A stretch of DNA of 24,521 nucleotides from a virus. The stretch is from the IMG/VR virus record IMGVR_UViG_3300048546_000630, positions 1 through 24,521 of that record. One strand, given 5' to 3'. The notes below the pieces were generated by a model. It worked only from the letters and a program-made list of their open reading frames with translations. It ran no database searches and was not told where the DNA came from. The position numbers and the translations under genes were made by a program. This document shows, one piece after another, positions 8,964 through 16,662 of the stretch (the stretch's first letter is position 1; the number at the start of each line of letters is the position of its first letter).

Positions 8964-10978
8964 TATACAACCCTCCCCCTTATATCTTTGTCAGGAAACT
9001 TCACTTCAAATACAGAAGGGTCTAAAGATGGATAAACCATTTTACCTTTAGTTGCATCTTCTATATTATATGAATTATCTGAATAGTTTCCTAAACACTT
9101 GTTAGTGATTTCACATTTTGGTACTGATTGAACTCCCTCAACACCTGCGATTAATAACTCTACCTCAGATACATTAATTGCCATATTAAATGTCCAATTA
9201 TCTATATCGAAGTAATTTGCCAACTCTTGTTGTACTTTAACTAATACTTCTCTTTTGTTATATCCACCATAGGTTCTTATTTCAAAATCTACCCCTATGT
9301 TTATAACAAATCCATCAATTAAATTAACACCATCAGTTAACATTCTAAATTCACTAATGTATGTTTTTAGATTTTCTTTAACTGCCTGATTTAAAGTTGT
9401 TATATTTTGATTTGAATCATATCCAAGTACATATAAGTTAATTGCAAATGGATTATTTTTTTCATTTATATTACTTTTCTTAGCACCTAAGAATTTAGTT
9501 ACCTCATCTTTTATTTCTTGTTCTGATAACTTTTTTTCTTTTAATGATTCTACTAATCCAACAAACTCGTTAAGAGAATCTGGATTTGAAAGAATAGATG
9601 CAGGAGAATTATTATCTAACTCACCATCTGGTGCACAATATGCTTTAGCAACACCACCAAACTTAGGAGGTAATGATAATGCTCTTACTTGATAATCTTT
9701 TCTTGTTACTGCTCTGTTTTGTGAACCAAAGTTTGCCAATGCGTTTTCTCTAATCTCTTCTATTGTATCAGCACCCTTTCCACCTGTTCCTGTTTCTTCG
9801 TTATCACACGCTACTGAATTTTTAGCTACTCTATATAAAGCTACTTCATCACCTTGGAACGATGCGTTATCTTCATCGAATTCAATTGTTTCAATATTAG
9901 TTAATTCACCAACACCAACATTTGATTCAACACCACCACCTGCTAAATAAGATATTGTAAACTTACCAGTCGGAGCCTGTCCATATGATTTTGTTTTTAG
10001 AAAGTTTGAAGGATCAAATGATGCTCCCATTTTATCAATAGAAGAGTTTAAACCCAATCCAACATTTTTAAAGTTAGGAATTAATGTTTCATCAGATGAT
10101 GTTGAGTTACCTCCACCAAATACTATTGATGTTGTATTATCTTCGTTTACTTTAGTTGTAAATCTTCTTGATGTTTTTATTACTTTAAGAATATTAGGTA
10201 CAGAATCTTTGAACTGAGCCAAATCTTTATCTGTTTGTTCTGAGTTAGGATAATCAATAAAAATCATCTCTTGTGCTAAGTAAGGAACTTTATACCATTT
10301 ATTTCCATTTGAATCTCTTACATCATAGATATCAATTACATTATCATCTCCTAATCTTACTTTAGAAAATTGTTGAGGAGTTGAACCAAAATCAAATTCT
10401 ATTTCTTTAAGTTCTGCAGACATTGCATTTACAAACTTTTTTATTAGGTAAGAAGTGGGTGTTCCTGAATTACTTTGATATATAGAAATTTCTCTTTCAT
10501 CTTCTACTGAAAAATCAAGTAGTTCTGATGTTCTAAAAAGAGTTCCATTTGTTGCCGATTTAACAACCATTCCTTCTTTAATTCTTAAACAATATTCTAA
10601 ATCAGGTTGAACATCATCACCAGTTCCTTTTGATGGTACTGTTTGATATACAGCCAGTTTTACTATTGATGGAGATGTTACCTTTGGTTTATATCCAAGA
10701 TACTCAGCTAATGCAACTACATTTGACTTATCTTCAGAATATAACATTAATGATTCTTTTAATGTATCATCTGTATAATAAGATAAAACATCACCAAGAT
10801 AAGATGCCATTTCTATGAACATCATTCCAGGAGAAGATTCGTTAAAATCAGAATAGGTTTGTGGGAAATATGTTTTTGCATATTCAATTAAGTTCTCTCT
10901 AAATTTAGAGAAATCTTTATTGAGGTATTTTATATCCCTACCTTGATTCGATTTTCTTGTTGAACTATTTAATGCCAT
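8963..10978 (-). CDS. 6: Baseplate wedge protein, T4 gp6 / baseplate-J-like
   Basis: This 671-residue protein is close in length to T4 gp6 (about 660). The N terminus (IKYLNKDFSKFRENLIEYAKTYFPQTYSDFNESSPGM, with a following LGDVLSYYTDDTLKE) is the characteristic start of marine T4-type gp6 proteins, and the region ENALANFGSQNRAVTRKDYQ with the following VRALSLP is the conserved baseplate-J core. In T4, gp6 dimers form the inner ring joining neighbouring baseplate wedges. The gene lies 3 bases after gp25, its usual neighbour and partner. The start is fixed by GAGGGA (10985-10990), 6 bases upstream, which overlaps the end of the gp25 gene. The stop shares a base with the next start (TAATG). No truncation or frameshift is seen. 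Confidence 0.93.
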   Translation of the reverse strand: MALNSSTRKSNQGRDIKYLNKDFSKFRENLIEYAKTYFPQTYSDFNESSPGMMFIEMASYLGDVLSYYTDDTLKESLMLYSEDKSNVVALAEYLGYKPKVTSPSIVKLAVYQTVPSKGTGDDVQPDLEYCLRIKEGMVVKSATNGTLFRTSELLDFSVEDEREISIYQSNSGTPTSYLIKKFVNAMSAELKEIEFDFGSTPQQFSKVRLGDDNVIDIYDVRDSNGNKWYKVPYLAQEMIFIDYPNSEQTDKDLAQFKDSVPNILKVIKTSRRFTTKVNEDNTTSIVFGGGNSTSSDETLIPNFKNVGLGLNSSIDKMGASFDPSNFLKTKSYGQAPTGKFTISYLAGGGVESNVGVGELTNIETIEFDEDNASFQGDEVALYRVAKNSVACDNEETGTGGKGADTIEEIRENALANFGSQNRAVTRKDYQVRALSLPPKFGGVAKAYCAPDGELDNNSPASILSNPDSLNEFVGLVESLKEKKLSEQEIKDEVTKFLGAKKSNINEKNNPFAINLYVLGYDSNQNITTLNQAVKENLKTYISEFRMLTDGVNLIDGFVINIGVDFEIRTYGGYNKREVLVKVQQELANYFDIDNWTFNMAINVSEVELLIAGVEGVQSVPKCEITNKCLGNYSDNSYNIEDATKGKMVYPSLDPSVFEVKFPDKDIRGRVV

Positions 10979-10981
10979 TTT

Positions 10982-11413
10982 TTATCCCTCTACCGTAAAT
11001 GTTAATTCTTGAGATTCAAATTGTCCACCAACAGAAAACTTTACTTTAATTCCTGCTGTATTTCTATCTTTCATCTCGTCTGTCATATCTACTTCTATTT
11101 CTTCTATATCAATATAAGGTAACCAAAAATTAACACTATCTGTTATTACTGATTCAAGTCTTTCTTCTAAATTATCTGTCATTTGTTCAAATAACAATCC
11201 TTGAAGACCTGTTCCAAAATCTGGTTGTAAAATTCTCTCACCTCTATTTGTTAATAGTAAATTTTTTAAATTACTTTTTGCTTGTTCAAATGATGAAAAT
11301 GCTTGATTAAAATAACCATTGTTACCTCTCTGTACAGGTAAAGTAATTCCATATGCATGGTTACTAAACTCTGCGGTATCTTTTACTATTTTCTTATCAA
11401 GAATGTAAGCCAT
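10982..11413 (-). CDS. 25: Baseplate wedge protein gp25 (GPW/gp25 family)
   Basis: This 143-residue protein matches the GPW/gp25 family in length and signature: residues 53-70 read LLTNRGERILQPDFGTGL, the conserved core, followed by LLFEQMTDNLEERLE and an acidic strand EEIEVDM. gp25 sits at the inner baseplate against the sheath start and nucleates sheath polymerisation, in contact with gp6 and gp53. It precedes gp6 by 3 bases. An AAGGG ribosome site at 11421-11425 lies 7 bases upstream of the ATG, so the start is well supported. It is complete, with nothing odd in its sequence. Confidence 0.95.
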   Translation of the reverse strand: MAYILDKKIVKDTAEFSNHAYGITLPVQRGNNGYFNQAFSSFEQAKSNLKNLLLTNRGERILQPDFGTGLQGLLFEQMTDNLEERLESVITDSVNFWLPYIDIEEIEVDMTDEMKDRNTAGIKVKFSVGGQFESQELTFTVEG

Positions 11414-11428
11414 CTATTTTCCCTTATA

Positions 11429-12046
11429 TTATCTCTTAAACTTTTTAACAAGTTCAGAGTTATCTCTATTTAATATTCTATCTAAACCAGGTAAACCAGT
11501 TTGAACTCCTAATCCAGTTTTACTTGGTTTTGTTCCTACTGATCCATATCCCATTTTTTGTGCCATTTGAGCTCTTAAAGCCTCAGTACCACCTGCTCCA
11601 AGTGATGTATCCATATTAACTGTTTGATTAATATCTGGTTCTGCATCCATATACGAAGGTATATGAGTATTTTCAGTAACTTGTTGTGTTTGTTGTGGTA
11701 ATGAATCCAATACAGATTTACCTCCTGTTGGTCCACTACTTCTTTGTGCTTTTGTAAATGGTTTTGTTTCGTTTAAAACTTTATTTAAAATTGCATTATT
11801 TGAAAATGTTTTCTGTGGTGCAGCAATTCTTTGTTCATTTAATGCTTCTTCAGCTTTTTTAAATGGGTCTGATTCTTGTATAGGTTCTATATTTTTTTGA
11901 ACCTTTATTTTTGAATCTGATAATCTCTTCTTAACTTCTTCTTCTAATATCTTAGGAAAAGTTTTAGATAAAAAATGTTCTTGTCGTTTGGCAACCTCGG
12001 CCTCCACAAGTGTCTTTATTACTTTAATTAATTGCTTATTATTCAT
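11429..12046 (-). CDS. Unknown basic helical protein in the baseplate operon
   Basis: I do not recognise this 205-residue protein. Residues 1-50 are strongly helical and charged (KQLIKVIKTLVEAEVAKRQEHF then KILEEEVKKRL). The middle is low in hydrophobics and rich in Q, T, P and N. The C terminus is glycine-rich and then basic, ending NSELVKKFKR. It looks largely disordered, like a scaffold, chaperone or assembly factor. It begins after a 59-base gap, unusually long for this operon. That gap contains the motif TATTTATAT-T-AAGATAA ending 12 bases before the ATG, very like the leader of the first gene of the operon, so an internal promoter is possible. No Shine-Dalgarno sequence is visible. It could be the gp53 equivalent by position, but the sequence does not show it. 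Confidence 0.7.
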   Translation of the reverse strand: MNNKQLIKVIKTLVEAEVAKRQEHFLSKTFPKILEEEVKKRLSDSKIKVQKNIEPIQESDPFKKAEEALNEQRIAAPQKTFSNNAILNKVLNETKPFTKAQRSSGPTGGKSVLDSLPQQTQQVTENTHIPSYMDAEPDINQTVNMDTSLGAGGTEALRAQMAQKMGYGSVGTKPSKTGLGVQTGLPGLDRILNRDNSELVKKFKR

Positions 12047-12058
12047 TTCTAATTCTTG

Positions 12059-12075
12059 TTATCTTAATATAAATA
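12059..12075 (-). promoter_or_regulatory. Candidate phage promoter/leader motif (internal, tail operon)
   Basis: On the minus strand the sequence reads TATTTATAT-T-AAGATAA, with AAGATAA ending exactly 12 bases before the ATG at 12046. The same two blocks, spaced by two bases instead of one, stand exactly 12 bases before the ATG at 14316. Conservation of both blocks and their distance suggests a shared promoter or translation-leader element. The sequence is A/T rich, so chance similarity cannot be excluded. Confidence 0.35.
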
Positions 12076-12105
12076 TATGTACTTTAATTTTATGGTTCTA
12101 AATAG

Positions 12106-12666
12106 CTATGGAATGGTAAATCCTGTTCCCAACACTGCTCCTGGTAAAGATACTGGACCTGTTGGGCCTGGATATAATGAAACAGTAACATATGAAAATT
12201 GTGGTGTCATTATGTGCAGTTTCATTCCACCAATTAGTATATCTAAGAACAAACCACTATCATCAGTTGGAGAATTGGGCCCAACAGGACTCCATGTTCC
12301 TGGTGATGAACACATTGCTAATGTACAAGATACATTCATGATAGATGTAGTAGCTGGAACTAATGGTGGCATCAATTGTAAAGTGGCTCCTGTCCAATAC
12401 CCAATAACTCCTTTACCGATATCATCTGCAAAAGTATGTAATCCTTTTTGTTTAGCCTGAGCTTTCATACAAGCAATGTTTACCAAAGATTCCATTGTTT
12501 CTTTATTACCCTTTTGTATTGGAACTTGATTTGCTGTTTGTAATCCTGTTATTATACAATTATTATACTCTGAAGTTATTTTCTTTGCAAAATCTTTAGA
12601 ATCTTTAATACCATCCTGATTTTGCATGTAAGCTAACATACTTTGTTTGAATATTGAGAAAGACAT
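12106..12666 (-). CDS. Unknown structural protein at the gp5.4 (spike tip) position
   Basis: This 186-residue protein has a helical N-terminal half (SMLAYMQNQDGIKDSKDFAKK, with CIITGLQTANQVP) and a hydrophobic, proline/glycine/serine-rich C-terminal half (GVIGYWTGATLQLMPPLVPA then MNVSCTLAMCSSPG and LYPGPTGPVSLPGAVLGTGF). It follows the gp5-like spike gene by 2 bases, where T4 encodes the PAAR-repeat tip gp5.4. The PAAR pattern of repeated VGDxxxHGG with metal-binding H/C was not found, so I do not call it PAAR. Cysteines at about 60, 120 and 125 could bind metal. The start is weakly supported: only AGAG lies upstream and the spacing to the previous stop is tight. A baseplate-centre or tail-tip role is inferred from position alone. 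Confidence 0.7.
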   Translation of the reverse strand: MSFSIFKQSMLAYMQNQDGIKDSKDFAKKITSEYNNCIITGLQTANQVPIQKGNKETMESLVNIACMKAQAKQKGLHTFADDIGKGVIGYWTGATLQLMPPLVPATTSIMNVSCTLAMCSSPGTWSPVGPNSPTDDSGLFLDILIGGMKLHIMTPQFSYVTVSLYPGPTGPVSLPGAVLGTGFTIP

Positions 12667-12668
12667 GA

Positions 12669-13904
12669 TTACTCTGTATAGTTAAGTGTTGATAATATAG
12701 TATCTAACTTTGATTTAATTTTATTAAAATCACCACGATTGTTTGGGCCCATTGTAGTTGGCCCTGCCGGTGTTGAAAAAATTTGAGCGTTTATAGCATC
12801 ACAGAGTTCAGCCATAATATCAATAAGAGTTTGTCCTCTAGCTAAAGGTTCTGTTGTTTCTTCTGTATTTAAATATATTTCTCCTTGGTCTCCTAATATA
12901 AATACATTATTATCATTTGTAGTAATTCTAACATCACCATTGAAATCCATATCAGCACCATCTAATCCATTATCTATTGTAAGTTTACCATCTGATATAA
13001 ATGAGTAGTTTCCTTTAGAGTAAAATAACATTTCAGAATCTTTTGATGATAAAACAATTCTACCACTATTGATAAGAACTTGGTCAGTTCCTTTTAATTC
13101 AGGTTCTTCCGCATATATTGGTTCTGTTTCTAATGGTGTATCAACTGTACCAGGAGTAAATTCTAATAAATGTTCTCCACTTGATAGTACAATAGTTGAA
13201 CCATCATCAACAATATCTTCAAAAGTAGGTTGACCAGGTTTTAAAGATTCTAATGATTTAGCACCTTGTCTGTTTCGTATTATGATTGTTGGAGCTAAAA
13301 CATTATCTATGTTGTTGTATCCACTAAATCTAATTGATTGTCCAAAACGAGATTGTAAAACTTTATCACCTTCAAAAAATTGTAATGGATTTATTTGAGT
13401 TGATTCAAAATACTCATTTTTTAATGCAGAATCATCACCACCAGATGAATTGGGTGTTCCTGTTTGAGAAGTTGTTTTATAATCAGATGAACCACCATCT
13501 GCAGCTTTTTCGTTTTCTGGTTGGATACTCTTTCCTACATCCTCTATGAAATTTCCTGAGTTTACTTGAGTTGATGTTATTCTTCTATAAACATTTGTAC
13601 CATTTCCAAGTGTAACTATTTCAACAGTTTCACCAATTAAAGGTAAATCTAAAATAGAATAATCAAATGGTGGGTAGTATCTAAGTTGATCAGGATGAGA
13701 TGTAACATCATCTAATCTTCTAAGTTTTACAGAACCTATTTTATAAGTACTTCTTGCTTCTCCTTCACTTTGAACTCCAGTTTCTATTATTTCAGGATGT
13801 TCTTCATTGAGTATAACATCTAAAACTATTCCAATTGAAACTTTAGTCCTTACTTTATTGGACCTACCTTGTCTTACTGCAGCGGATTGTGATTGTCTAC
13901 TCAT
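12669..13904 (-). CDS. Baseplate spike/hub protein, gp5-like OB-fold plus beta-helix, no lysozyme domain
   Basis: This 411-residue protein carries an N-terminal OB-like domain (about 20-120: KVSIGIVLDVI, RYYPPFDYSILDLPLIGETV, EIVTLGNGTNVYRR), a linker rich in S, G, T and D (about 125-165), then EGDKVLQSRFGQSIRFSG, a segment typical of marine T4-type gp5 homologues. Short beta repeats follow (STIVLSSGEHLLEF, SGRIVLSSKDSEMLFYSKG, GDVRITTNDNNVFILGDQGE) that would form a trimeric beta-prism spike. The C terminus is helical (QTLIDIMAELCDAINAQI). T4 gp5 has a lysozyme domain between OB and helix; here only the short linker is present, so peptidoglycan cutting during entry must come from elsewhere. 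The gene overlaps its upstream neighbour by 8 bases. Complete. Confidence 0.85.
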   Translation of the reverse strand: MSRQSQSAAVRQGRSNKVRTKVSIGIVLDVILNEEHPEIIETGVQSEGEARSTYKIGSVKLRRLDDVTSHPDQLRYYPPFDYSILDLPLIGETVEIVTLGNGTNVYRRITSTQVNSGNFIEDVGKSIQPENEKAADGGSSDYKTTSQTGTPNSSGGDDSALKNEYFESTQINPLQFFEGDKVLQSRFGQSIRFSGYNNIDNVLAPTIIIRNRQGAKSLESLKPGQPTFEDIVDDGSTIVLSSGEHLLEFTPGTVDTPLETEPIYAEEPELKGTDQVLINSGRIVLSSKDSEMLFYSKGNYSFISDGKLTIDNGLDGADMDFNGDVRITTNDNNVFILGDQGEIYLNTEETTEPLARGQTLIDIMAELCDAINAQIFSTPAGPTTMGPNNRGDFNKIKSKLDTILSTLNYTE

Positions 13905-14316
13905 TTGTTTTTCCCACTTTTTGTTTTAACTCTTCAACCTCATTAGTAAGTTCATCTACTTTTACATCTTGTTCATCAGCTACTTGTGAAATTGTTTCAT
14001 CTAATTGTTGAAGTAATTGTTCTTTTTCTTTATCGGATAAGAATCCCATCTCTCCTTCTGATTTATTATCAGATGCTATCATTCTTTGAGCTATAGCTGC
14101 CATTTTAATAAGTGATTCATCGTTTCTAACAGATGTATCTACTAAATCTTTTAATATTGGGCCTATAACTGCCATATCACCAGAATGTCTAATTACTTTT
14201 TTCATTTCAGCAATTAGTTCTGAGATTCTTTGTTTCTTGTTTTGTTGGTTATCATAGATATCCTTAAACAATCCACTAAGATTTTTTCCTGGAAATAATT
14301 CAAATTCTGTACTCAT
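13897..14316 (-). CDS. Small coiled-coil protein, first gene of the tail operon
   Basis: This 139-residue protein is not assigned to a family. Its N terminus reads ELFPGKNLSGLFKDIYDNQQ and is followed by helices (RISELIAEMKKVIRH, ESLIKMAAIAQRMIASD). Residues about 95-135 are an acidic coiled coil (EKEQLLQQLDETISQVADEQ, VDELTNEVEELKQKVG). It opens the baseplate operon behind a terminator and overlaps the spike gene by 8 bases, implying translational coupling and a function linked to baseplate assembly. The length resembles T4 UvsY (137), but I see no sequence similarity. Its start has no Shine-Dalgarno sequence and lies 3 bases downstream of an 11-base inverted repeat (14320-14353). Confidence 0.75.
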   Translation of the reverse strand: MSTEFELFPGKNLSGLFKDIYDNQQNKKQRISELIAEMKKVIRHSGDMAVIGPILKDLVDTSVRNDESLIKMAAIAQRMIASDNKSEGEMGFLSDKEKEQLLQQLDETISQVADEQDVKVDELTNEVEELKQKVGKTNE

Positions 14317-14319
14317 AAT

Positions 14320-14353
14320 TTTACCATATTATCTTGTATATAAATATGGTAAA
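14320..14353. repeat. 11-bp perfect inverted repeat upstream of the tail operon
   Basis: Arms TTTACCATATT (14320-14330) and AATATGGTAAA (14343-14353) are perfect reverse complements around a 12-base spacer. It lies between the terminator of the holin-like gene and the ATG at 14316, only 3 bases from that ATG. It could be an operator for a dimeric regulator or a hairpin in the leader RNA that masks the start codon. It overlaps the candidate leader motif at 14329-14346. Confidence 0.6.
14329..14346 (-). promoter_or_regulatory. Candidate promoter/leader motif of the tail operon
   Basis: The minus strand reads TATTTATAT-AC-AAGATAA, with AAGATAA ending 12 bases before the ATG at 14316, matching the element before 12046. 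It immediately follows a terminator, so a promoter is needed here for the tail genes. It lacks a -35/-33 TTG at a proper distance, as expected if a gp55-type sigma uses only a -10-like element. Motif identity is inferred. Confidence 0.4.
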
Positions 14354-14354
14354 C

Positions 14355-14385
14355 AAAAAAACCTCACTTTTTAGAGTGAGGTTTT
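14355..14385 (-). terminator. Intrinsic terminator after the holin-like gene
   Basis: Perfect 11-bp stem AAAACCTCACT / AGTGAGGTTTT (14358-14368 and 14375-14385) around a 6-base loop. Read on the minus strand it ends in seven T residues (14361-14355). It lies 30 bases after the stop of the holin-like gene and 38 bases before the start of the tail operon, so it separates two transcription units. Confidence 0.9.
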
Positions 14386-14415
14386 CCTATAATGTACATT
14401 CCTAGATGGCTGTAA

Positions 14416-14652
14416 TTATGCCTTCTTTTTTAAGATGTGGTATAAAACTCCAGCACCTACTAATCCTAGTAGTCCTTCGTTACTTAATGAACCGATAATA
14501 CCCATAATGTTATCCACTACTGATACTTCAGGCCAAAAAGGAATATCTGCTCCCTTGAATAGTACTTCTAGTACTACTCCAAGAGCAATGATACTAATAC
14601 CGATTTCTGTAAGTGATTTTGCCCAATCACCGATTTTGTTTAGAAATTCCAT
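14416..14652 (-). CDS. Small two-span membrane protein, holin-like
   Basis: This 78-residue protein has an amphipathic N terminus (MEFLNKIGDWAKSLTEIG), a first membrane span at about 16-36 (IGISIIALGVVLEVLF), a short loop containing FWPEVSVVDN, a second span at about 50-72 (GLLGLVGAGVLYHIL) and a lysine tail (KKKA). Size, two spans and charged tail fit a class II-like holin, but many small phage membrane proteins share this form and no sequence signature proves it. It is a single-gene unit: a terminator stands 170 bases upstream and another 30 bases downstream. The start is fixed by AGAGGAG (14660-14666) 7 bases before the ATG, one of the strongest ribosome sites in the window. That isolation and strong site suit a dose- and timing-sensitive lysis protein; the lysis role is inferred. 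Confidence 0.75.
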   Translation of the reverse strand: MEFLNKIGDWAKSLTEIGISIIALGVVLEVLFKGADIPFWPEVSVVDNIMGIIGSLSNEGLLGLVGAGVLYHILKKKA

Positions 14653-14956
14653 AGTATATCTCCTCTGTTTATAATTAAAAGTATTATAACCTCTTCCTTA
14701 TTTAAAACATCGGACATCATTTATATGTCAACAATAACTATGGTATATATGATAAAAAAAATTCCAATATATATTCAACCCCCAATTAAAGAAGTGTATG
14801 AAAGGTTTATATATTTATGTACAAAAAAACCCCATCGGAATGATGGAGTTTTATACTAACCACTTTGTTATACGATTAGAGATTTAATGAGGAATTTTAT
14901 AACCTATTATTAGTGTCCTCTATCTTCATATAAGTATATGTTCACTTGCCGATAAC
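14653..14956. other. 304-base intergenic region: terminator plus leader of the holin-like gene
   Basis: No gene of useful length and no tRNA-like fold was seen on either strand. From the carbamoyltransferase stop leftward it contains about 105 bases of unassigned A/T-rich DNA, the terminator at 14823-14852, then about 170 bases of leader. The leader holds CATAAATA (14812-14819, minus), a TATATATTGGAATTTTTTTT block (14754-14773), TATAAATG (14718-14725, minus, one base from the T4 late octamer), a weak TTTT-N20-TACTTTTA (14676-14707) and AGAGGAG just before the ATG. Which of these is the real promoter cannot be settled by eye. Confidence 0.6.
14823..14852 (-). terminator. Intrinsic terminator after the carbamoyltransferase operon
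   Basis: An 11-bp stem (14826-14836 with 14842-14852) closes a 5-base loop; in minus-strand RNA all positions pair, one as U-G. It ends in seven T residues on the minus strand (14829-14823). It lies about 105 bases after the carbamoyltransferase stop and marks the end of the right-hand transcription unit. Confidence 0.88.
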
Positions 14957-16657
14957 TTATAATATTTTCTTTTTGATAATATAGTTGTTAAGTATTAAAG
15001 TATCCATTTCACAATTTAAAAATGTTTTAATTGCATCTTCTGATGTAAGAACCATTGTTTGGTCTTTTAAATTAAATGAAGTATTAATTACAATTGGAAA
15101 CTTATTTTTCTTTTCTAAACTATCAAGTAACTTATATATTCTTCTATGTTGTATTTTATTAACAGTTTGTATTCTTGCCGAACCATCTATATGTGTTATA
15201 GCTGGTAATTCTTTTTTATACTCATCTCTAACCTTTACAACCTGATTCATATATGGAACAGTATCTTTGTAATGAAAATATTTATTGGAACTAGATTCTC
15301 GTACCATTGGTGCAAATGGTCTGAATCCTTCTCTCTTTTTTATAACTCTATTTAAACGAGATTTCATTTGAGGGTCTCTTGGGTTTGCAAGTATAGAACG
15401 ATTACCCAATGCTCTTGCTCCAAATTCCATTCTACCCTCAACCCATCCAATAACATTACCATCTTTAATTTCTTCAGCAACAATATCCACAATCTGTTCA
15501 TGTAGTTTTCTCTCATACCAAACATCCTTATCATATTTTTCTAATGTAGATAATATATTATCAGTAGTAACAGGAGGGCCTAAGAATGGATTAGAGTTAT
15601 CAACTCTAACTTCTGATTTACTATAATAATAATGTAAAGCACATCCAATAGCCGAACCAGCATCTGAAGGAGCTGGTGGTATGTATAGGTTTTTAAACTT
15701 TGTTCTTTTTAGAATCTTTCCATTAGCAGTACCATTATATGCACATCCTCCACTTAAACACAAGTTATCTGATTTTGTTAAATGATATAATTTATCTAAT
15801 AATCTAAAAAATAGATATTCATAAATTAATTGTAAACAAGCTGCTATATCCTTATGTTCTTGTTTTAAATCCTCTTCAGGTAATCTGTTTGGTATTTCAA
15901 ATAGTTCTGATAGTTTTTCGTTGAACATAGTATTAGTTGAATACTCATATGTAAAATAATCCATATTCAATTCAAATCCCCCTCCATTAGTTTCTTTATA
16001 TAGTTTTTTAAACTTATCTAGATATGGAGAAACATTCCCATATGGTGCCAACCCCATAACTTTATATTCACCTTCGTTTGGTTTGAATCCTAAGAAGGAA
16101 GTTATAGTAGAATATAACATTCCTAATGAGTGAGGAAAATCTATTGATGATAATTTAGTAATATCCGTATCACCAGAAGCTATACAGGTTGTTTCCCACT
16201 CACCCACACCATCTACTGATAATATAGCCGATTTACCAAATGGTGAAGTATAGTGAGCATATGCTAAATGTGATAGATGGTGGTCACAATAAACTATTTT
16301 TGTATCTTTACCACACAAATCATCTAGTTGTTCTTTTATATCATTGTATAATTTTTTGTTTCGTGAAATTATACTTTTTCTACTAAGAAAGTTTGTCCAT
16401 CCACCTTTCTTAGTTGATTCTGTAATTCTTTCTAATTTTAAATCAGGATTTTCATAGAAACAAATAACCTCTAAGTTATCTGGAGTGAGGGAGTGTTCAT
16501 TTAGTAGCCAATTAATAGTGTTAATCGGAAATGATAAATCGTGTTTTATTCCTGTAAATCTTTCTTCTTCACATGCACCCAATACTTTACCATCTTTAAT
16601 TAAAGAGGCAGCTGAATCATGATATCCGCAACTTATTCCTAAAATATAACCTTTCAT
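14957..16657 (-). CDS. Carbamoyltransferase, NodU/CmcH/TobZ family
   Basis: This full-length 566-residue enzyme has both family domains. The N-terminal ASKHA-like (YrdC/Kae1-type) part shows GISCGYHDSAA (7-17), CEEERF (29-34), the metal-binding HHLSH (126-130), SVDGVGEWETT (147-157) and LSGGCAYNGTANG (301-313). The C-terminal domain shows EGRMEFGARALGNRSILANP (406-425), GFRPFAPM and INTSFN. The family moves the carbamoyl group from carbamoyl phosphate, through carbamoyl-AMP, to a hydroxyl of a sugar or nucleoside-like acceptor. The substrate is unknown here. The start lies 5 bases after the sigma-factor stop, so it is the last gene of its transcription unit and ends before a terminator. Homologues are known in marine T4-type phages; two glycosyltransferase-like genes and a nucleotidyltransferase upstream suggest a sugar acceptor, which is inference. 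Confidence 0.93.
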   Translation of the reverse strand: MKGYILGISCGYHDSAASLIKDGKVLGACEEERFTGIKHDLSFPINTINWLLNEHSLTPDNLEVICFYENPDLKLERITESTKKGGWTNFLSRKSIISRNKKLYNDIKEQLDDLCGKDTKIVYCDHHLSHLAYAHYTSPFGKSAILSVDGVGEWETTCIASGDTDITKLSSIDFPHSLGMLYSTITSFLGFKPNEGEYKVMGLAPYGNVSPYLDKFKKLYKETNGGGFELNMDYFTYEYSTNTMFNEKLSELFEIPNRLPEEDLKQEHKDIAACLQLIYEYLFFRLLDKLYHLTKSDNLCLSGGCAYNGTANGKILKRTKFKNLYIPPAPSDAGSAIGCALHYYYSKSEVRVDNSNPFLGPPVTTDNILSTLEKYDKDVWYERKLHEQIVDIVAEEIKDGNVIGWVEGRMEFGARALGNRSILANPRDPQMKSRLNRVIKKREGFRPFAPMVRESSSNKYFHYKDTVPYMNQVVKVRDEYKKELPAITHIDGSARIQTVNKIQHRRIYKLLDSLEKKNKFPIVINTSFNLKDQTMVLTSEDAIKTFLNCEMDTLILNNYIIKKKIL

Positions 16658-16662
16658 TTATT

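Noticed and set aside
12077-12460. Plus-strand frame of 127 codons opposite the 186-residue gene, preceded by TATAAATA on the plus strand
   Set aside because: It is antisense to a well-placed minus-strand gene, has no Shine-Dalgarno site and looks like back-translation of a proline/glycine-rich protein.
12106-12666. PAAR-repeat spike tip
   Set aside because: Position fits, but the repeated VGDxxxHGG pattern and its metal ligands are absent.
13897-14316. UvsY recombination mediator by length and coiled coil
   Set aside because: No residue-level similarity to T4 UvsY could be seen.
14726-14731. TTGACA as a sigma-70 -35 element before the holin-like gene
   Set aside because: No acceptable -10 element lies 16-18 bases downstream; the nearest TATAAT is about 37 bases away.
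14853-14956. tRNA or small gene in the gap after the carbamoyltransferase
   Set aside because: No cloverleaf pattern and the longest ATG frame has 10 codons.
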